Shown here in pieces: positions 46,042 through 60,107 of a stretch of 64,000 nucleotides of DNA. The translations under genes and the position numbers were made by a program. The notes below the pieces were generated by a model. The model was not told the origin of the DNA. It worked only from the letters and a program-made list of their open reading frames with translations, and ran no database searches. Origin of the DNA: [Zimmermannella] faecalis ATCC 13722. GTDB lineage: Bacteria; Actinomycetota; Actinomycetes; Actinomycetales; Microbacteriaceae. Where the stretch lies: positions 1 to 64,000 of the forward strand of contig NZ_KB907083.1 of the NCBI RefSeq assembly GCF_000381765.1, given 5' to 3'. The stretch's first letter is position 1; each line of letters starts with the position of its first letter.

Positions 46042-49000
46042 CTAGTTGAAGTCGATGCCGCCGAAGTCGTCGCTACCCGAGAACGAGTCGAAGTCGGCGA
46101 ACGAGAGGTCGTTGCTGAAGTCGAGCGCGTCGGCCTCGGCGTACGGGTACCGCTCGTTGCGCGCCTCTTCGGTCGGTTCAACGACCTGCTCGGCGTACTC
46201 CGGCATACCGGTACCGGCCGTGATGAGACGACCGATGATGACGTTCTCCTTGAGGCCGAGCAGCGGGTCGGTCTTCTGCTCCATGGCGGCCTGCGTGAGC
46301 ACACGCGTGGTCTCCTGGAACGACGCGGCCGACAGCCACGACTCGGTCGCGAGCGACGCCTTCGTGATACCCATCACCTCGGGGCGACCCGACGCGGGGC
46401 GACGGCCCTCGGCCACCGCCTGGCGGTTGGTTGCCTGGAAGCGCTGACGGTCGACGAGCTCACCGGGGAGCATGTCGGTCTCACCCGAGTCGTTGATCGT
46501 GACCTTCCGCAGCATCTGGCGCACGATGACCTCGATGTGCTTGTCGTGGATCGGCACACCCTGCGAGTTGTACACGTCCTGCACGCCACCGACGAGGTAC
46601 TTCTGCACCGCCGTCGTGCCGAGCACCTCGAGCACGTCCTTCGGGTCGAGCGGACCCTCAACGAGCTGCTGGCCGGGCTCGACGTGGTCGCCGTCGTTCA
46701 CGAGGAACTCCGAGAAGCGCGACACCGGGTAGGTGAGCGTCTCGTCGTCCTTGTTGTCGGGCTCGAGCACGATCTTGCGCTGGCGCTCCGTGTCCTGGAA
46801 CGTCACGGTACCGGCGACCTTCGCGAGCGGCGCGGCACCCTTCGGGGTACGGGCCTCGAAGAGCTCCTGCACACGGGGAAGACCCTGCGTGATGTCGGCC
46901 GCACCGGCAATACCACCGGTGTGGAAGGTACGCATCGTCAGCTGCGTGCCGGGCTCACCGATCGACTGCGCCGCGATGATGCCGACGGCCTCGCCGAGGT
47001 CGGCGAGCTCGCTCGACGCCATCGAGCGGCCGTAGCACTTCGCGCAGACACCGACCTGCGATTCGCACGAAAGCACGGAGCGAATCGTCACCTCGGTGAT
47101 GCCCTCGCCGAGCAGGCGCTCGATCAGCACGTCACCGACCGACTCGCCAGCCTTCGCGAGCACGTTGCCCTTCGCGTCGACGACGTCGGTCGCGAGCGTA
47201 CGGGCGTACACCGAGTTCTCGACGTTCTCGGCGAGCGAGACGTTGCCAGCGGCGTCGGTCTGCGCGATCGGGAGCACGATGCCCTTGTGGGTACCGCAGT
47301 CGTCCTCGCGGATGATGACGTCCTGCGACACGTCGACGAGACGACGGGTCAGGTAACCCGAGTCGGCCGTCTTGAGCGCGGTGTCGGCAAGACCCTTACG
47401 GGCACCGTGGGTCGACGAGAAGTACTCGAGCACCGTCAGGCCCTCGCGGTACGAGTGGATGATCGGGCGGGCGATCTTCTCACCCTTCGGGTTTGCCACG
47501 ATGCCGCGCATACCGGCAATCTGTCGCACCTGCAGCCAGTTACCGTTCGCACCCGCCGTCACCATGCGGTGAATCGAGTTCGTCTCGGGGAACTGCTCAC
47601 GGGTGTCGGCCGCGACCCGCTCGGTCGCGTCCTCCCACAGCGCGATCGTCTGCTCGCGGTACTCCTGCTGGGTCGAAAGACCCATCTGGTAGTCCTCACG
47701 CAGCGCGGCGACCTTCTTCTCAGTCTCCTCCACGATCGACGCCTTCGTGTCGGGGATCACGACGTCGGAGACCGACAGCGAGATGCCCGAACGGGTCGCC
47801 CAGTAGAAGCCCGCGTCCTTGATGCGGTCGAGCGTGTGCGCAACCACGTCCTTGTCGTACCGCTCGGCGAGGAAGTTCACCACGCCCGAGAGGCGACCCT
47901 TGGTCATGACGTCCTCGAGGTACGGGTACGTGTCGGGCAGCAGCTCGTTGAAGAGCGCGCGGCCCAGCGTCGTCTCCTTGACGTAGGCGCGACCCTCGGT
48001 GAAGCCCTCGGGTGCGTCGCCCGGCAGGAAACTCAGGCCCTCGAGCCGGATCTTCACGGGCGCGTTGAGGTGCAGCGTGCCCTCGTCCGACGCCATGATC
48101 GCCTCGGCAACCGAGCCGAACACGCGGCCGGCACCGAGCGCATCCTCGCGGAGGAAAGTGAGGTGGTAGAGGCCAGCGACCATGTCCTGCGAGGGTAGGG
48201 TCACGGGGCGACCGTCCGACGGCTTGAGGATGTTGTTCGAGGCGAGCATGAGCACGCGAGCCTCGGCCTGCGCCTCAACCGAGAGCGGCAGGTGCACGGC
48301 CATCTGGTCACCGTCGAAGTCAGCGTTGAACGCCGAGCACGCGAGCGGGTGCAGCTGAATCGCCTTACCCTCAACGAGCTGCGGCTCGAACGCCTGAATA
48401 CCGAGACGGTGCAGGGTGGGCGCACGGTTGAGCAGCACGGGGCGCTCGCGAATGACCTCTTCGAGCACGTCCCACACCTCGGGCTTCGCGCGCTCAACCG
48501 AGCGCTTCGCAGCCTTGATGTTGCTGGCGTGGCCGAGGTCGATGAGCCGCTTGATGACGTACGGCTTGAACAGCTCGAGCGCCATCTGCTTCGGCAGACC
48601 ACACTGGTGCATCTGAAGCTGCGGACCAACGATGATGACCGAACGGCCCGAGTAGTCGACGCGCTTACCGAGCAGGTTCTGGCGGAAACGCCCCTGCTTG
48701 CCCTTGAGCATGTCGCTGAGCGACTTCAGCGCACGGTTGCCGGTGCCCGTGACGGGGCGACCGCGGCGGCCGTTGTCGAACAGTGCGTCGACGGCCTCCT
48801 GCAGCATGCGCTTCTCGTTGTTCACGATGATCTCGGGCGCACCGAGCTCAAGCAGGCGCATGAGTCGGTTGTTGCGGTTGATCACGCGGCGGTAGAGGTC
48901 GTTCAGGTCGCTCGTCGCGAAGCGGCCACCGTCGAGCTGCACCATCGGGCGCAGCTCCGGCGGGATGACCGGAATAACGTCGAGCACCATCGCAGCCGGC

Positions 49001-49923
49001 TTGTTTTCGGTCTGCAGGAACGCGTTGACGACCTTGAGGCGCTTGATGGCGCGGATCTTCTTCTGACCCTTGCCGTTCTGGATCTGCTCGCGCAGCAGGT
49101 CGGCCTCGGTCGCGAGGTCGAAGTCCTGCAGGCGGCGCTTGATCGCCTCGGCGCCCATGTGCGCCTCGAAGTAGTCACCGTAGCGGTCGATGAGCTCCGC
49201 GAAGTCGGCGTCATCGGGCTTCAGCTCGCCCACCTTGAGGTTCTTGAACCCCTCGTAGACGCGCTCGATCTGCGCGATGTCGTTGTCGACCTCCTTGCGG
49301 ATCCGAGCCATTTCCTTCTCGGCCGCATCCTTGGTCTTCTTCTTCTGGTCGGAGGTAGCGCCCTCCTCCTCGAGTGCCTCGAGGTCCTTCTCAAGCTGCG
49401 CCATGCGCTCGTTAATCTGCGAGTCGCGCTGCTTGCCGCGGGTGTCGACCTCGAGGTTCTTCTCCTTCTCGAGATCGGTCACGTCGTCGCGACGACCCTC
49501 CTCGTCGATCTCGACGACCATGTAGGCCGCGAAGTAGATGACCTTCTCGAGGTCCTTCGGCGCCATGTCGAGCAGGTAGCCGAGGCGCGAGGGAACACCC
49601 TTGAAGTACCAGATGTGCGTGACGGGGGCAGCGAGCTTGATGTGGCCCATGCGCTCACGGCGCACGGCCGACTTCGTCACCTCAACGCCGCAGCGCTCAC
49701 AGATGATGCCCTTGAAGCGCACGCGCTTGTACTTCCCGCAGGCACACTCCCAGTCGCGCGACGGGCCGAAGATCTGCTCGCCGAACAGGCCGTCCTTCTC
49801 AGGCTTGAGCGTGCGGTAGTTGATGGTCTCGGGCTTCTTGACTTCACCGCGGGACCAGCCCAGGATGTCCTCGCTCGTGGCCAGCCCGATGCTGATGCTG
49901 TCGAACTTAGTTGCGTCGATCAA
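46042..49923 (-). CDS. rpoC: DNA-directed RNA polymerase beta' subunit
   Basis: 1293 residues. The N-terminal zinc site is [20 protein letters not shown], the catalytic magnesium loop is [14 protein letters not shown], and a second zinc-binding cluster includes [17 protein letters not shown] charged coiled-coil stretch (about 150-230) is typical of Actinobacteria. It follows rpoB across a 46-bp gap and looks intact. Confidence 0.98.
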   Translation of the reverse strand: MIDATKFDSISIGLATSEDILGWSRGEVKKPETINYRTLKPEKDGLFGEQIFGPSRDWECACGKYKRVRFKGIICERCGVEVTKSAVRRERMGHIKLAAPVTHIWYFKGVPSRLGYLLDMAPKDLEKVIYFAAYMVVEIDEEGRRDDVTDLEKEKNLEVDTRGKQRDSQINERMAQLEKDLEALEEEGATSDQKKKTKDAAEKEMARIRKEVDNDIAQIERVYEGFKNLKVGELKPDDADFAELIDRYGDYFEAHMGAEAIKRRLQDFDLATEADLLREQIQNGKGQKKIRAIKRLKVVNAFLQTENKPAAMVLDVIPVIPPELRPMVQLDGGRFATSDLNDLYRRVINRNNRLMRLLELGAPEIIVNNEKRMLQEAVDALFDNGRRGRPVTGTGNRALKSLSDMLKGKQGRFRQNLLGKRVDYSGRSVIIVGPQLQMHQCGLPKQMALELFKPYVIKRLIDLGHASNIKAAKRSVERAKPEVWDVLEEVIRERPVLLNRAPTLHRLGIQAFEPQLVEGKAIQLHPLACSAFNADFDGDQMAVHLPLSVEAQAEARVLMLASNNILKPSDGRPVTLPSQDMVAGLYHLTFLREDALGAGRVFGSVAEAIMASDEGTLHLNAPVKIRLEGLSFLPGDAPEGFTEGRAYVKETTLGRALFNELLPDTYPYLEDVMTKGRLSGVVNFLAERYDKDVVAHTLDRIKDAGFYWATRSGISLSVSDVVIPDTKASIVEETEKKVAALREDYQMGLSTQQEYREQTIALWEDATERVAADTREQFPETNSIHRMVTAGANGNWLQVRQIAGMRGIVANPKGEKIARPIIHSYREGLTVLEYFSSTHGARKGLADTALKTADSGYLTRRLVDVSQDVIIREDDCGTHKGIVLPIAQTDAAGNVSLAENVENSVYARTLATDVVDAKGNVLAKAGESVGDVLIERLLGEGITEVTIRSVLSCESQVGVCAKCYGRSMASSELADLGEAVGIIAAQSIGEPGTQLTMRTFHTGGIAGAADITQGLPRVQELFEARTPKGAAPLAKVAGTVTFQDTERQRKIVLEPDNKDDETLTYPVSRFSEFLVNDGDHVEPGQQLVEGPLDPKDVLEVLGTTAVQKYLVGGVQDVYNSQGVPIHDKHIEVIVRQMLRKVTINDSGETDMLPGELVDRQRFQATNRQAVAEGRRPASGRPEVMGITKASLATESWLSAASFQETTRVLTQAAMEQKTDPLLGLKENVIIGRLITAGTGMPEYAEQVVEPTEEARNERYPYAEADALDFSNDLSFADFDSFSGSDDFGGIDFN

Positions 49924-49969
49924 TTCGTGATTCTCCCTAGAAACAAAGCTTCGTCATCGAGTGGCGGAT

Positions 49970-53467
<3,498 letters not shown>

Positions 53468-53713
53468 AAGAATTACCTCCACAGGTCCCGCTGGCCGGCG
53501 GGACGCGATTGCATTGGGCGTGAGGGTGGCATCGCCGTCCGTTGCGGCAGCCATCGCGCACCTGTGATTCGGAGGAGTTCTTCAGGTTCGACCCCTGGAA
53601 CTCGACCCCTGACACGAGGCTCGAAACGCGCGTTTCGGGCCGAGGAACGAGAGAATTGCAGCAACCGAGCCGACCGCAATATGAAGGCAAGGAGCGACGA
53701 AGCGCAAGGATCT

Positions 53714-53742
53714 ACCTTAACCCGAGCTCGTCGGCGTGTCTA
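53714..53742 (-). promoter_or_regulatory. Probable rpoBC promoter
   Basis: On the minus strand TAGACA (53737-53742) and TAAGGT (53714-53719) are separated by 17 bp. The predicted transcript has a leader of about 240 nt (53468-53707) without a gene. No rplJ/rplL genes precede rpoB in this window. Confidence 0.65.
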
Positions 53743-53787
53743 GAGCGACTTTTCGCGGTGTGCCGGTAGCCCGGATACGCTCGGGAC

Positions 53788-54501
53788 ATGTCGCATCCGT
53801 TTCGCCCCAACCTCGACGCGTTCGGCGCCTTCGAACTGCACTACGCCGAGGTCAACGACTTCGAGAATAACTGCTACGTCATCGTCGACGTCGCAACCGG
53901 CAACGCCCTCATCGTCGACGCCGCCGACAACGCCCCAGCGATCATCGAGCTCGTGCACATCGCGACCCGTCGGGCCGCCGATGCGGGCGCGGCGCCGGTT
54001 CGCGTCGTGGGCGTGCTGACGACCCACCGACACCGCGACCACTGGCAGGCGCTCGAGGAGATCAAGGCGCACTTCGACGTGCCGAGCTACGCCGGGGCCA
54101 ACGACGCCGCTGAGCTGCCCGGCACGACCGAGCATCGGCTCAGCGACGGCGACACGATCGCCCTCGGGGAGCAGCGCCTCGACGTCATCGGCCTGCGCGG
54201 CCACACGCCGGGCTCGGTCGCGCTCGCGCTCACGACGCCCGAGCATCCGGCCCGCCTCATCACCGGCGACTCGCTGTTCCCCGGCGGCATCGGCAACACG
54301 TTCGGCGACTCGGATGCGTACGCGCAGCTGCTCGGCGACGTGGTCGAGCGCATCTTCCGCCGGTTCCCGAACGAGACGATCTTCTACCCGGGCCACGGCC
54401 TCCCCTCGACGCTCGACCGCGAACGCGGGTTCCTCAACACGTGGCGGCTCCAGGGCGGGCTGCCGCCCGAGAATCCCTCCGGCGACGCGTATCGCCGCTA
54501 G
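53788..54501 (+). CDS. Metallo-beta-lactamase-fold hydrolase
   Basis: 237 residues. The metal site THRHRDHW (His80, His82, Asp84, His85), the RGHTPGS histidine, the TGDSLFPGG aspartate and the YPGHG histidine complete a two-metal glyoxalase-II-like set. It is shorter than true glyoxalase II and lacks its C-terminal domain, so the substrate may be another thioester or ester. The start ATG 53788 is preceded by only a weak ribosome site. It converges on the catalase gene. Confidence 0.9.
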   Translation: MSHPFRPNLDAFGAFELHYAEVNDFENNCYVIVDVATGNALIVDAADNAPAIIELVHIATRRAADAGAAPVRVVGVLTTHRHRDHWQALEEIKAHFDVPSYAGANDAAELPGTTEHRLSDGDTIALGEQRLDVIGLRGHTPGSVALALTTPEHPARLITGDSLFPGGIGNTFGDSDAYAQLLGDVVERIFRRFPNETIFYPGHGLPSTLDRERGFLNTWRLQGGLPPENPSGDAYRR

Positions 54502-54524
54502 CGCGCATCCCACAAACTAAGCGC

Positions 54525-54587
54525 AAACGAGCCGGGGCCCGAACCACACTGCGGTAAGCAGAGTGTGGTTCGAGCCCCGGCTCGTTT
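54525..54587. terminator. Bidirectional terminator with 26-bp arms
   Basis: Arms 54525-54550 and 54562-54587 are complementary except for one mismatch and enclose an 11-nt loop. The stem core is CGAGCCGGGGC. It lies between the convergent stops of the MBL hydrolase (54501) and catalase (54616), with a T-run on the + strand (CGTTTAG) and TTTG on the minus strand. Confidence 0.85.
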
Positions 54588-54615
54588 AGTTCGAAGACTC
54601 GTTCAGCTCGTCGAA

Positions 54616-56115
54616 CTAGGCGTTCGCGGGGTCGCCGCCCGGGATCTCGCCGGCCTCGGCGAGGCCCTCGCGAACCTTCGCCTCGATGCGCTCACCGGTG
54701 GCCTGGTCAACGTTCTTCCAGTACTGGAAGGCGTTCGAGAGCACGGGCTCCTGCACGGTCGCGAGCGCGCCCGCAACGGTGTTCACGAACTCGTCGCGCT
54801 CGGCGTCGGTGAAGACGTTGCGCACGAGGTCGCCGGCCTGGCTGAAGTCGTCGTCGCCCTCACGCAGTTCGTACGTGCTGCGCACGAGCTCGCCGTCGGA
54901 CTCCCAACTGTTCTCGACCTGGCCGACCTCGTCGGCGTAGGGGCGGCCGAACGAGTTCGGCGCGTACACCGGGGCGTCGCCCGAGTGGTCGAAGCGCATG
55001 TTGCCGTCGAACGTGTAGCTGTTGACGGGGTGCACGGGCTGGTTCACCGGCAGCTGGTTGTAGTTCGTGCCGATGCGCGCGCGCTGCGCGTCGGGGTACG
55101 AGAAGGTACGCGCGACGAGCATCTTGTCGGGCGAGATGCCGGTGCCGGGCACGAAGTTGCCGGGCGAGAACGCGGCCTGCTCGATCTCGGCGAAGAAGTT
55201 CTTCGGGTTCTCGTTCAGCGTGAACTTGCCGACCGGAATCAGCGGGTAGTCGGCGTGCGGCCACACCTTCGTGAGGTCGAACGGGTTGATGCGGTAGGTC
55301 TTCGCGTCTTCGTACGGCATGACCTGCACGTTGATCGTCCAGCTCGGGAAGTTGCCCTCGGCAATGTTGTCGAAGAGGTCGCGGCGGTGGTACTCGGCGT
55401 CCTGACCGGCGAGGCGCTCGGCCTCTTCGTTGGTCATGTTGTGCACGCCCTGCTCCGACTGGAAGTGGTACTTCACCCAGAAGCGCTCGCCGTCAGCGTT
55501 GATCCACTGGTAGGTGTGCGAGCTGTAGCCGTTCATCTCGCGCCAGCTGCGCGGAAGGCCGCGGGGGCCCATGACGTACGTGACCTGGTGGGCCGACTCG
55601 GGGTTGAGGGTCCAGAAGTCGAACTGCATCGTGTTGTCACGCAGGCCCGAGGCGGGCAGGCGCTTCTGCGAGCGGATGAAGTTCGGGAACTTGATGGGGT
55701 CGCGCAGGAAGAACACGGGGGTGTTGTTGCCGACGATGTCGAGGTTGCCGTCTTCGGTGTAGAAGCGCAGCGAGAAGCCGCGCACGTCGCGCCAGGTGTC
55801 GGGCGAGCCCTGCTCACCGGCAACGGTCGAGAAGCGCAGGAGCACGCGGCCCTTCGCGCCGAGCTGGAAGCCCTTCGCGTGGGTGTACTTCGAGACGTCC
55901 TCGGTGATCTCCCACTCGCCGAACGCACCCGAGCCCTTGGCGTGGGGGTTGCGCTCCGGCACACGCTCACGGTTGAACGCGGCGAGCGTCTCGATGAGGT
56001 GCACGTCGTTCAGCGTGATGGGGCCGTTCGGGCCGACGGTAAGGGAGTTGCGGTTGCTCTCGGCCGGTGCGCCGTTCTGGCGCGTGGCGGGGGCAGTGGG
56101 GTCGATCTTGGACAC
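54616..56115 (-). CDS. katA: Heme catalase (small-subunit, monofunctional)
   Basis: 499 residues. It decomposes hydrogen peroxide. The distal heme region contains [19 protein letters not shown] with the catalytic His, [18 protein letters not shown] carries the distal Asn region, and [20 protein letters not shown] has the proximal heme-ligand Tyr. GTG 56115 is chosen because GAGGAG lies 5 bp upstream; GTG 56121 is too close to that site. It lies 67 bp downstream of a Fur-family gene, the classic furA-kat arrangement. Confidence 0.95.
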   Translation of the reverse strand: MSKIDPTAPATRQNGAPAESNRNSLTVGPNGPITLNDVHLIETLAAFNRERVPERNPHAKGSGAFGEWEITEDVSKYTHAKGFQLGAKGRVLLRFSTVAGEQGSPDTWRDVRGFSLRFYTEDGNLDIVGNNTPVFFLRDPIKFPNFIRSQKRLPASGLRDNTMQFDFWTLNPESAHQVTYVMGPRGLPRSWREMNGYSSHTYQWINADGERFWVKYHFQSEQGVHNMTNEEAERLAGQDAEYHRRDLFDNIAEGNFPSWTINVQVMPYEDAKTYRINPFDLTKVWPHADYPLIPVGKFTLNENPKNFFAEIEQAAFSPGNFVPGTGISPDKMLVARTFSYPDAQRARIGTNYNQLPVNQPVHPVNSYTFDGNMRFDHSGDAPVYAPNSFGRPYADEVGQVENSWESDGELVRSTYELREGDDDFSQAGDLVRNVFTDAERDEFVNTVAGALATVQEPVLSNAFQYWKNVDQATGERIEAKVREGLAEAGEIPGGDPANA

Positions 56116-56182
56116 GATCACTCCTCTTCGTTTTCTACGGGAATTCTGGGGCTTGAGAACTGGGGTCTTGAGAACTGGGCGC

Positions 56183-56659
56183 TTACGAGGTTGGGCTCGC
56201 GGATGCGCTGGCTTCGGGCTTCGCCGCCTGGCAGTCGGCGCAGATGCCGCGGTAGGTCACCTCGGCGGCGAACACCTGAAAACCGGCGTCGTCGGCGGGA
56301 TGGAGGCACGGCGCCGCGCCCACGGCACAGTCGACGTCGACGATTGCGCCGCACACCTCGCACACGAGGTGGTGGTGGTTGTCGTCGGTGCGCGTCTCGT
56401 AGCGGGCGGCCGACCCGGGCGGGTCGATGCGGCGCACAAGCCCGTGGTGTTCGAAGTCGCCGAGGCTCACGTACACGGCCTGCTTCGTGAGGTGCGGCAC
56501 AGCCGCTGCCGTGCGGGCGTGCACCTCGTCGACGGTCGCGTGCGGGTGCTCCGAGAGGGCCTCGAGCAGCGCAACCCGGCGCGGGGTCACGCGCAGGCCG
56601 ACACCGCGGATGCGGTCGGCCCACGACGCGGTCGCGTGCGCAGGAGTCGTCGAGGTCAT
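56183..56659 (-). CDS. furA: Fur-family peroxide/iron-responsive regulator
   Basis: 158 residues. The winged helix (about 18-90) has [20 protein letters not shown] and [19 protein letters not shown]. The metal-binding half has [11 protein letters not shown] and GICADCQ, two CxxC zinc pairs typical of FurA/PerR/CatR proteins. It precedes katA in the same direction, so it very likely represses catalase and itself. ATG 56659 lacks a ribosome site but lies one promoter length behind a TAGAAT -10 box, implying a leaderless mRNA. Confidence 0.93.
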   Translation of the reverse strand: MTSTTPAHATASWADRIRGVGLRVTPRRVALLEALSEHPHATVDEVHARTAAAVPHLTKQAVYVSLGDFEHHGLVRRIDPPGSAARYETRTDDNHHHLVCEVCGAIVDVDCAVGAAPCLHPADDAGFQVFAAEVTYRGICADCQAAKPEASASASPTS

Positions 56660-56665
56660 GCCCCC

Positions 56666-56694
56666 ATTCTATTGCTCTTTTGAATGAATCAAAA
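56666..56694 (-). promoter_or_regulatory. furA leaderless promoter overlapped by a palindromic operator
   Basis: On the minus strand TTGATT (56687-56692) and TAGAAT (56666-56671) are spaced by 15 bp, placing the start of transcription at or next to ATG 56659. TTTTGA/TCAAAA (56678-56683, 56689-56694) form a perfect inverted repeat with a 5-bp centre that covers the -35 to spacer region. FurA is the likely binder. Confidence 0.65.
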
Positions 56695-56713
56695 TAAGGC
56701 GAACCTAACCTCG
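56695..56713. promoter_or_regulatory. IdeR/DtxR-like iron box
   Basis: On the minus strand CGAGGTTAGGTTCGCCTTA matches the 19-bp IdeR consensus at 13 positions by eye. It abuts the furA operator and lies about 65 bp upstream of the start at 56777. This could link both divergent genes to iron status; it is a weak match. Confidence 0.35.
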
Positions 56714-56776
56714 AGCCGAGTGTCCCCGCGCTTCGGCGCCATGGCAGGGGTCGCCGCGGGGCACGATAATCGAGGT

Positions 56777-57631
56777 ATGGCTCGCCAGCACTCCCCCGCC
56801 CTCACCCGCACGCTCGCGTCGGGCCGACGCGCCCAGTTCACCGTCGACGGCGACGTCACGACTCTCATCGTCGACGGCACGCCGCAGTCGCAGGTGAACC
56901 TCGCCGACGCGACCGAGCTCGGCTTTGGATACATCCGGCACATGGGGCACGTGCTCGACCTCGCCTTCGACCAGCGGCAGCGACTGACCGCGCTGCACCT
57001 CGGCGCCGGCGCGATGTCGATCCCCCGCTACCTCGACGCGACACGACCCGGCTCGCGCCAGCAGATCATCGAGCTCGAGCGTGACCTGGTCGAGTTCGTG
57101 CGCGAGGTCGCCCCGCTCCCGACCGGCGCATCCATTCGCGTGCGGTACGGGGATGCGCGCGAGCAGCTCGGCCGGCTGCCGCAGGGGATGCGCGGCTCGG
57201 CCGACGTCATCGTCGTCGATATTTTTGCGGGGCCGTCGACGCCGGCGCACGTCACGAGCGTCGAGTTCTTTGCCGAGGTGGCGGGCCTGCTCGCGCCCGA
57301 CGGCATTGTGCTCGTGAACGTTGCCGACGGGCACGAGCTGCGCTTCGCGCGCGGGGAGATTGCGAGCATCCGCGCCGCGATTGGCCCGACGATGCTCGTG
57401 AGCGACCCGGCCGTGCTGAAGGGTCGGCGGTTCGGCAACATTGTCGCGATCGCGTCGCGCCGCGAACTTGAGCTGCCGGGCCTCGCGCGGCTCGCGGCGT
57501 CGGGGTTCCCGCCGGCGACGGTGCACTCGGCCGCGCAGACCACCGAGTGGCTGCGGGGCGCTGCGCCCGTGCACGATGCCGACGCGACCGACTCCCCCGT
57601 GCCTGGCCGGGGCATTTTTAGTACGCGATAG
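56777..57631 (+). CDS. Spermidine-synthase-like SAM-dependent protein
   Basis: 284 residues from ATG 56777, preceded by GAGG. The Rossmann fold shows ALHLGAGAMSIPRYL (SAM-binding glycine motif), IIELERDLVEF (acidic residue of strand 2), RVRYGDAREQL and VDIFAGPSTPAHVTS. It has no N-terminal membrane helices, unlike the fused MFS/spermidine synthases. The polyamine-binding acidic residues are not obvious, so it may be a methyltransferase-like paralogue. The region 57612-57727 after it contains two near copies of GTACKCGATAG. Confidence 0.83.
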   Translation: MARQHSPALTRTLASGRRAQFTVDGDVTTLIVDGTPQSQVNLADATELGFGYIRHMGHVLDLAFDQRQRLTALHLGAGAMSIPRYLDATRPGSRQQIIELERDLVEFVREVAPLPTGASIRVRYGDAREQLGRLPQGMRGSADVIVVDIFAGPSTPAHVTSVEFFAEVAGLLAPDGIVLVNVADGHELRFARGEIASIRAAIGPTMLVSDPAVLKGRRFGNIVAIASRRELELPGLARLAASGFPPATVHSAAQTTEWLRGAAPVHDADATDSPVPGRGIFSTR

Positions 57632-57727
57632 CCCTTTTCGTACTCGATAGCTGGCATGACGCGCGAGTTCGCGGTTGCCGGGGTGGCACACGCGGCATTC
57701 TGCGGCCGGGTGGCTACCCTGTGAGGC

Positions 57728-58297
57728 GTGTCTGACTCACCGATCATTCTTGGCTATGACCCCGAGACGCTGCGCGAGCGCATCGATGCGGATGCGGCGA
57801 CGGCACGACTCGAGGAGATTTCGAAGTTCCGCTCGCTCGCGGCGCTGAACGAGCAGGTTGCGCTGCTGCGCATGCTCGGGCGGCTCGACGAAGCCTTCGA
57901 GCGCGCCCAGACGGCGGCGCGGCAGTCGCGCTTCACGGGCTCGCGTGAGGACTCGCTCGCGGCCCGCGTGCGCCGCGCGCAGGTGACGCAGTACCAGGGC
58001 AAGCTCGAGGCAGCGCTCGGCGAGCTCACGAACTGCGTTGAGGAGGCCGTCGCCCACGACTGGGCCGAGCTCGCGGGGTTCGCGCTGCAGCACCGCGGCA
58101 AGGTGCTGTTCGAGCTCGAGCGGTACGACGAGGCGCTCGCCGACTTCGAGCGGGCGCTGAAGTTCCGCGAGTCCGACGGAATCCCCGCCGATCAGACGAA
58201 CTCGACGAAGTTCGCGATTCGCGTTGTGCGCGCGAAGCTCGAGGGCGCGGGAACGCCCGACGAGTTCGACGAGCCGGTCACCTCGATCAACGCGTAG
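57728..58297 (+). CDS. TPR-repeat protein
   Basis: 189 residues, all-helical. Two or three tetratricopeptide-like units are seen: ALNEQVALLRMLGRLDEAFERAQTA, VTQYQGKLEAALGELTNCVEEA and ALQHRGKVLFELERYDEALADFERAL (each shown across its repeat, not contiguous to the next). GTG 57728 is the start. It is a likely protein-protein interaction module; the partner is unknown. Confidence 0.78.
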   Translation: MSDSPIILGYDPETLRERIDADAATARLEEISKFRSLAALNEQVALLRMLGRLDEAFERAQTAARQSRFTGSREDSLAARVRRAQVTQYQGKLEAALGELTNCVEEAVAHDWAELAGFALQHRGKVLFELERYDEALADFERALKFRESDGIPADQTNSTKFAIRVVRAKLEGAGTPDEFDEPVTSINA

Positions 58298-58418
58298 GCG
58301 CAGCTGCTCGCGGTGCGCGGGCCGGATGTCGGAGGGTCGCGCGAGACTCGGTCGTGCCGCGCAAAATCATCGGTGTTCGCGCGCCCCGTGCCGGGGCCGC
58401 GGGCAGAGAGGACACATC

Positions 58419-58892
58419 ATGGCTGAGCTCGACTGGGTACGCGCGCACGCGACCCGCCTCATCGCGACCCACCTGCCCGAGGGCTGGTCGTTCCGTTTCG
58501 ACAACGCGAAGACCCGCGCGGGCCTGTGCAATTTCACGGCGAAGCGCATCTCGGTGTCGAAGTATCTCGCGGCCCGGTATTCGACCGACGAGGTGGAGCA
58601 GACGCTGCTGCACGAGATCGCGCACGCCCTCGCGGGGCCGCAGGCGGGCCACGGCGACGTGTGGCTCGTGCTCGCGCGCAGCATCGGGTACCGCGGCTCG
58701 CGCACCCACCACGGCGAGATCGCGCAGGAGTTCGCGCGCTGGTCGGGGGTCTGCCCAAACGGGCACCCGACGGTGCGGTTCCGCCGCCCGAAGCGCGACA
58801 TGTCGTGCGGGCGCTGCTCGCGGCGGTTCGATCGCCGGTACCTCATCGCGTGGCGCGAGCGCTCGCCAGAAGAAATGGCCGCGAGCGCGTAG
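58419..58892 (+). CDS. SprT-like zinc metallopeptidase-family protein
   Basis: 157 residues from ATG 58419 (AGAGAGGA upstream). The SprT signature HEIAHAL places zinc ligands at His65 and His69 and the catalytic Glu at 66. A C-terminal zinc ribbon has Cys in GVCPNGH and SCGRCSRRF. SprT/Spartan-like domains are linked to protein-DNA crosslink processing in eukaryotes; the bacterial role is unclear. Confidence 0.88.
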   Translation: MAELDWVRAHATRLIATHLPEGWSFRFDNAKTRAGLCNFTAKRISVSKYLAARYSTDEVEQTLLHEIAHALAGPQAGHGDVWLVLARSIGYRGSRTHHGEIAQEFARWSGVCPNGHPTVRFRRPKRDMSCGRCSRRFDRRYLIAWRERSPEEMAASA

Positions 58893-58942
58893 CCGCCGCG
58901 CGGGGGCCGAGCTCAGGAGGCTGAGGGTGCAGAATTGTCGCT

Positions 58943-59983
58943 GTGATTTCCCAGCTCCATGACGCGACGGCGTTCCACTTCGGTTCCGACAACTACGCGG
59001 GCGTGCACCCCGAGGTGCTCGAGGCCCTCGCGACCGCGAACGGCGGGCACGTGCTCGCCTACGGTGACGACCCGTACACGGAGCGGTTCCGTGAGGTCGT
59101 GCGCGAGCAGTTCGGGGAGCGCGCCGAAGCGTATCCGGTGTTCAACGGCACCGGCGCGAACGTCGTCGCGCTGCAGGCGATGCTGCCGCGCTGGGGCACC
59201 GTTCAGTGCACCTCGGCGGCGCACATCAACACCGACGAGCAGGGTGCGCCCGAACGCATCGGCGGCATCAAGCTGCTCCCGGTCGCCTCGGCGAGCGGCA
59301 AGCTCACGCCCGAGCTGCTCATCGCGCCCGACCCCGACGACGTGCACCGCGCATCCCCGCAGGTCGTGTCGGCGAGCAACTCGACCGAGCTCGGCACCGT
59401 CTACTCCCCCGAGGAGTTCTCGCGGCTCGCCGACGCGGCCCATGCGGCGGGCATGTTCGTGCACCTTGATGGGTCGCGTATCGCGAACGCGGCGGCGGCG
59501 CAGGGCGGCTCGCTCGCCGAGCTCGCCGCGGGCGCCGACGTAATCTCGCTCGGAGCGACGAAGAACGGGGCGCTCGCGGCCGAGGCGGTCATCGTCGTGA
59601 ACCCCGACGCGGTGCGCGGTACCGACTACCTGCGCAAGATCACGACGCAGCTCGCGTCGAAGCAGCGCTTCGTGTCCGCGCAGCTGCTCGCGCTCTACGA
59701 GGGCGACCTGTGGCGCCGCAACGCGGAACACGCGAACGCGAAGGCCCGCGAGCTCGGGGCCCGGCTCGCCGAGCTGCCGGGGGTCGAGGTGCCGCTCGAG
59801 GTCGAGGCGAACGCGGTGTTCCCCGTGCTGCCCGAGGGCGTCGCCGACCGCGCCCGCGAGCGCAGCGGCCTGCGGTTCTACGACTGGCCGCCGATGCCCG
59901 GCGCGGTGCGGCTCATGGCGTCGTGGGACACCCCCGACGAGTCGGTCGACGCGCTCGTCGACGCGATCCGCGCCGCGCTGTGA
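58943..59983 (+). CDS. PLP-dependent low-specificity L-threonine aldolase-family enzyme
   Basis: 346 residues, fold type I. The PLP lysine is Lys207 in SLGATKNGALAAEAV, Asp176 in VHLDGSRIANA contacts the pyridine nitrogen, and FGSDNYAGVHPEVLEAL and PVFNGTGANVVAL are typical of beta-eliminating lyase/threonine aldolase proteins. It would cleave L-threonine or allo-threonine to glycine and acetaldehyde. GTG 58943 starts the gene. An 8-bp hairpin (59988-59995 with 60002-60009) follows the stop. Confidence 0.92.
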   Translation: MISQLHDATAFHFGSDNYAGVHPEVLEALATANGGHVLAYGDDPYTERFREVVREQFGERAEAYPVFNGTGANVVALQAMLPRWGTVQCTSAAHINTDEQGAPERIGGIKLLPVASASGKLTPELLIAPDPDDVHRASPQVVSASNSTELGTVYSPEEFSRLADAAHAAGMFVHLDGSRIANAAAAQGGSLAELAAGADVISLGATKNGALAAEAVIVVNPDAVRGTDYLRKITTQLASKQRFVSAQLLALYEGDLWRRNAEHANAKARELGARLAELPGVEVPLEVEANAVFPVLPEGVADRARERSGLRFYDWPPMPGAVRLMASWDTPDESVDALVDAIRAAL

Positions 59984-59987
59984 CTCC

Positions 59988-60060
59988 GCGCCGGGTGCAT
60001 CCCCGGCGCCGCCAGGTAGCATTCTGCGAGGCGCGGTCGCCCACCGGTGACGGCGCCTCG
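59988..60060. terminator. Hairpins between the aldolase-like and cyclodeaminase-like genes
   Basis: GCGCCGGG/CCCGGCGC (59988-59995, 60002-60009) follows the aldolase stop by 4 bp and is a probable terminator. A second stem CGAGGCGC/GCGCCTCG (60027-60034, 60053-60060) lies in the leader of the next gene, with a TAGCAT -10-like box at about 60016-60021. The second could be a leader structure; no known riboswitch is recognised. Confidence 0.45.
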
Positions 60061-60107
60061 CCGACACCGCAGCCTGCGATCACCTCGCTGAAGGAGCACC
60101 CGCGCAC

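Noticed and set aside
44935-48198. Long + strand open frame opposite the membrane protein and rpoC
   Set aside because: It is antisense to rpoC and composed mostly of Arg, His, Val and Leu; no domain is recognisable.
54562-54587. GGTTCGAGCCCC resembling a tRNA T-arm (possible attachment-site remnant)
   Set aside because: It is one arm of the 26-bp terminator palindrome; no anticodon or D arm lies upstream.
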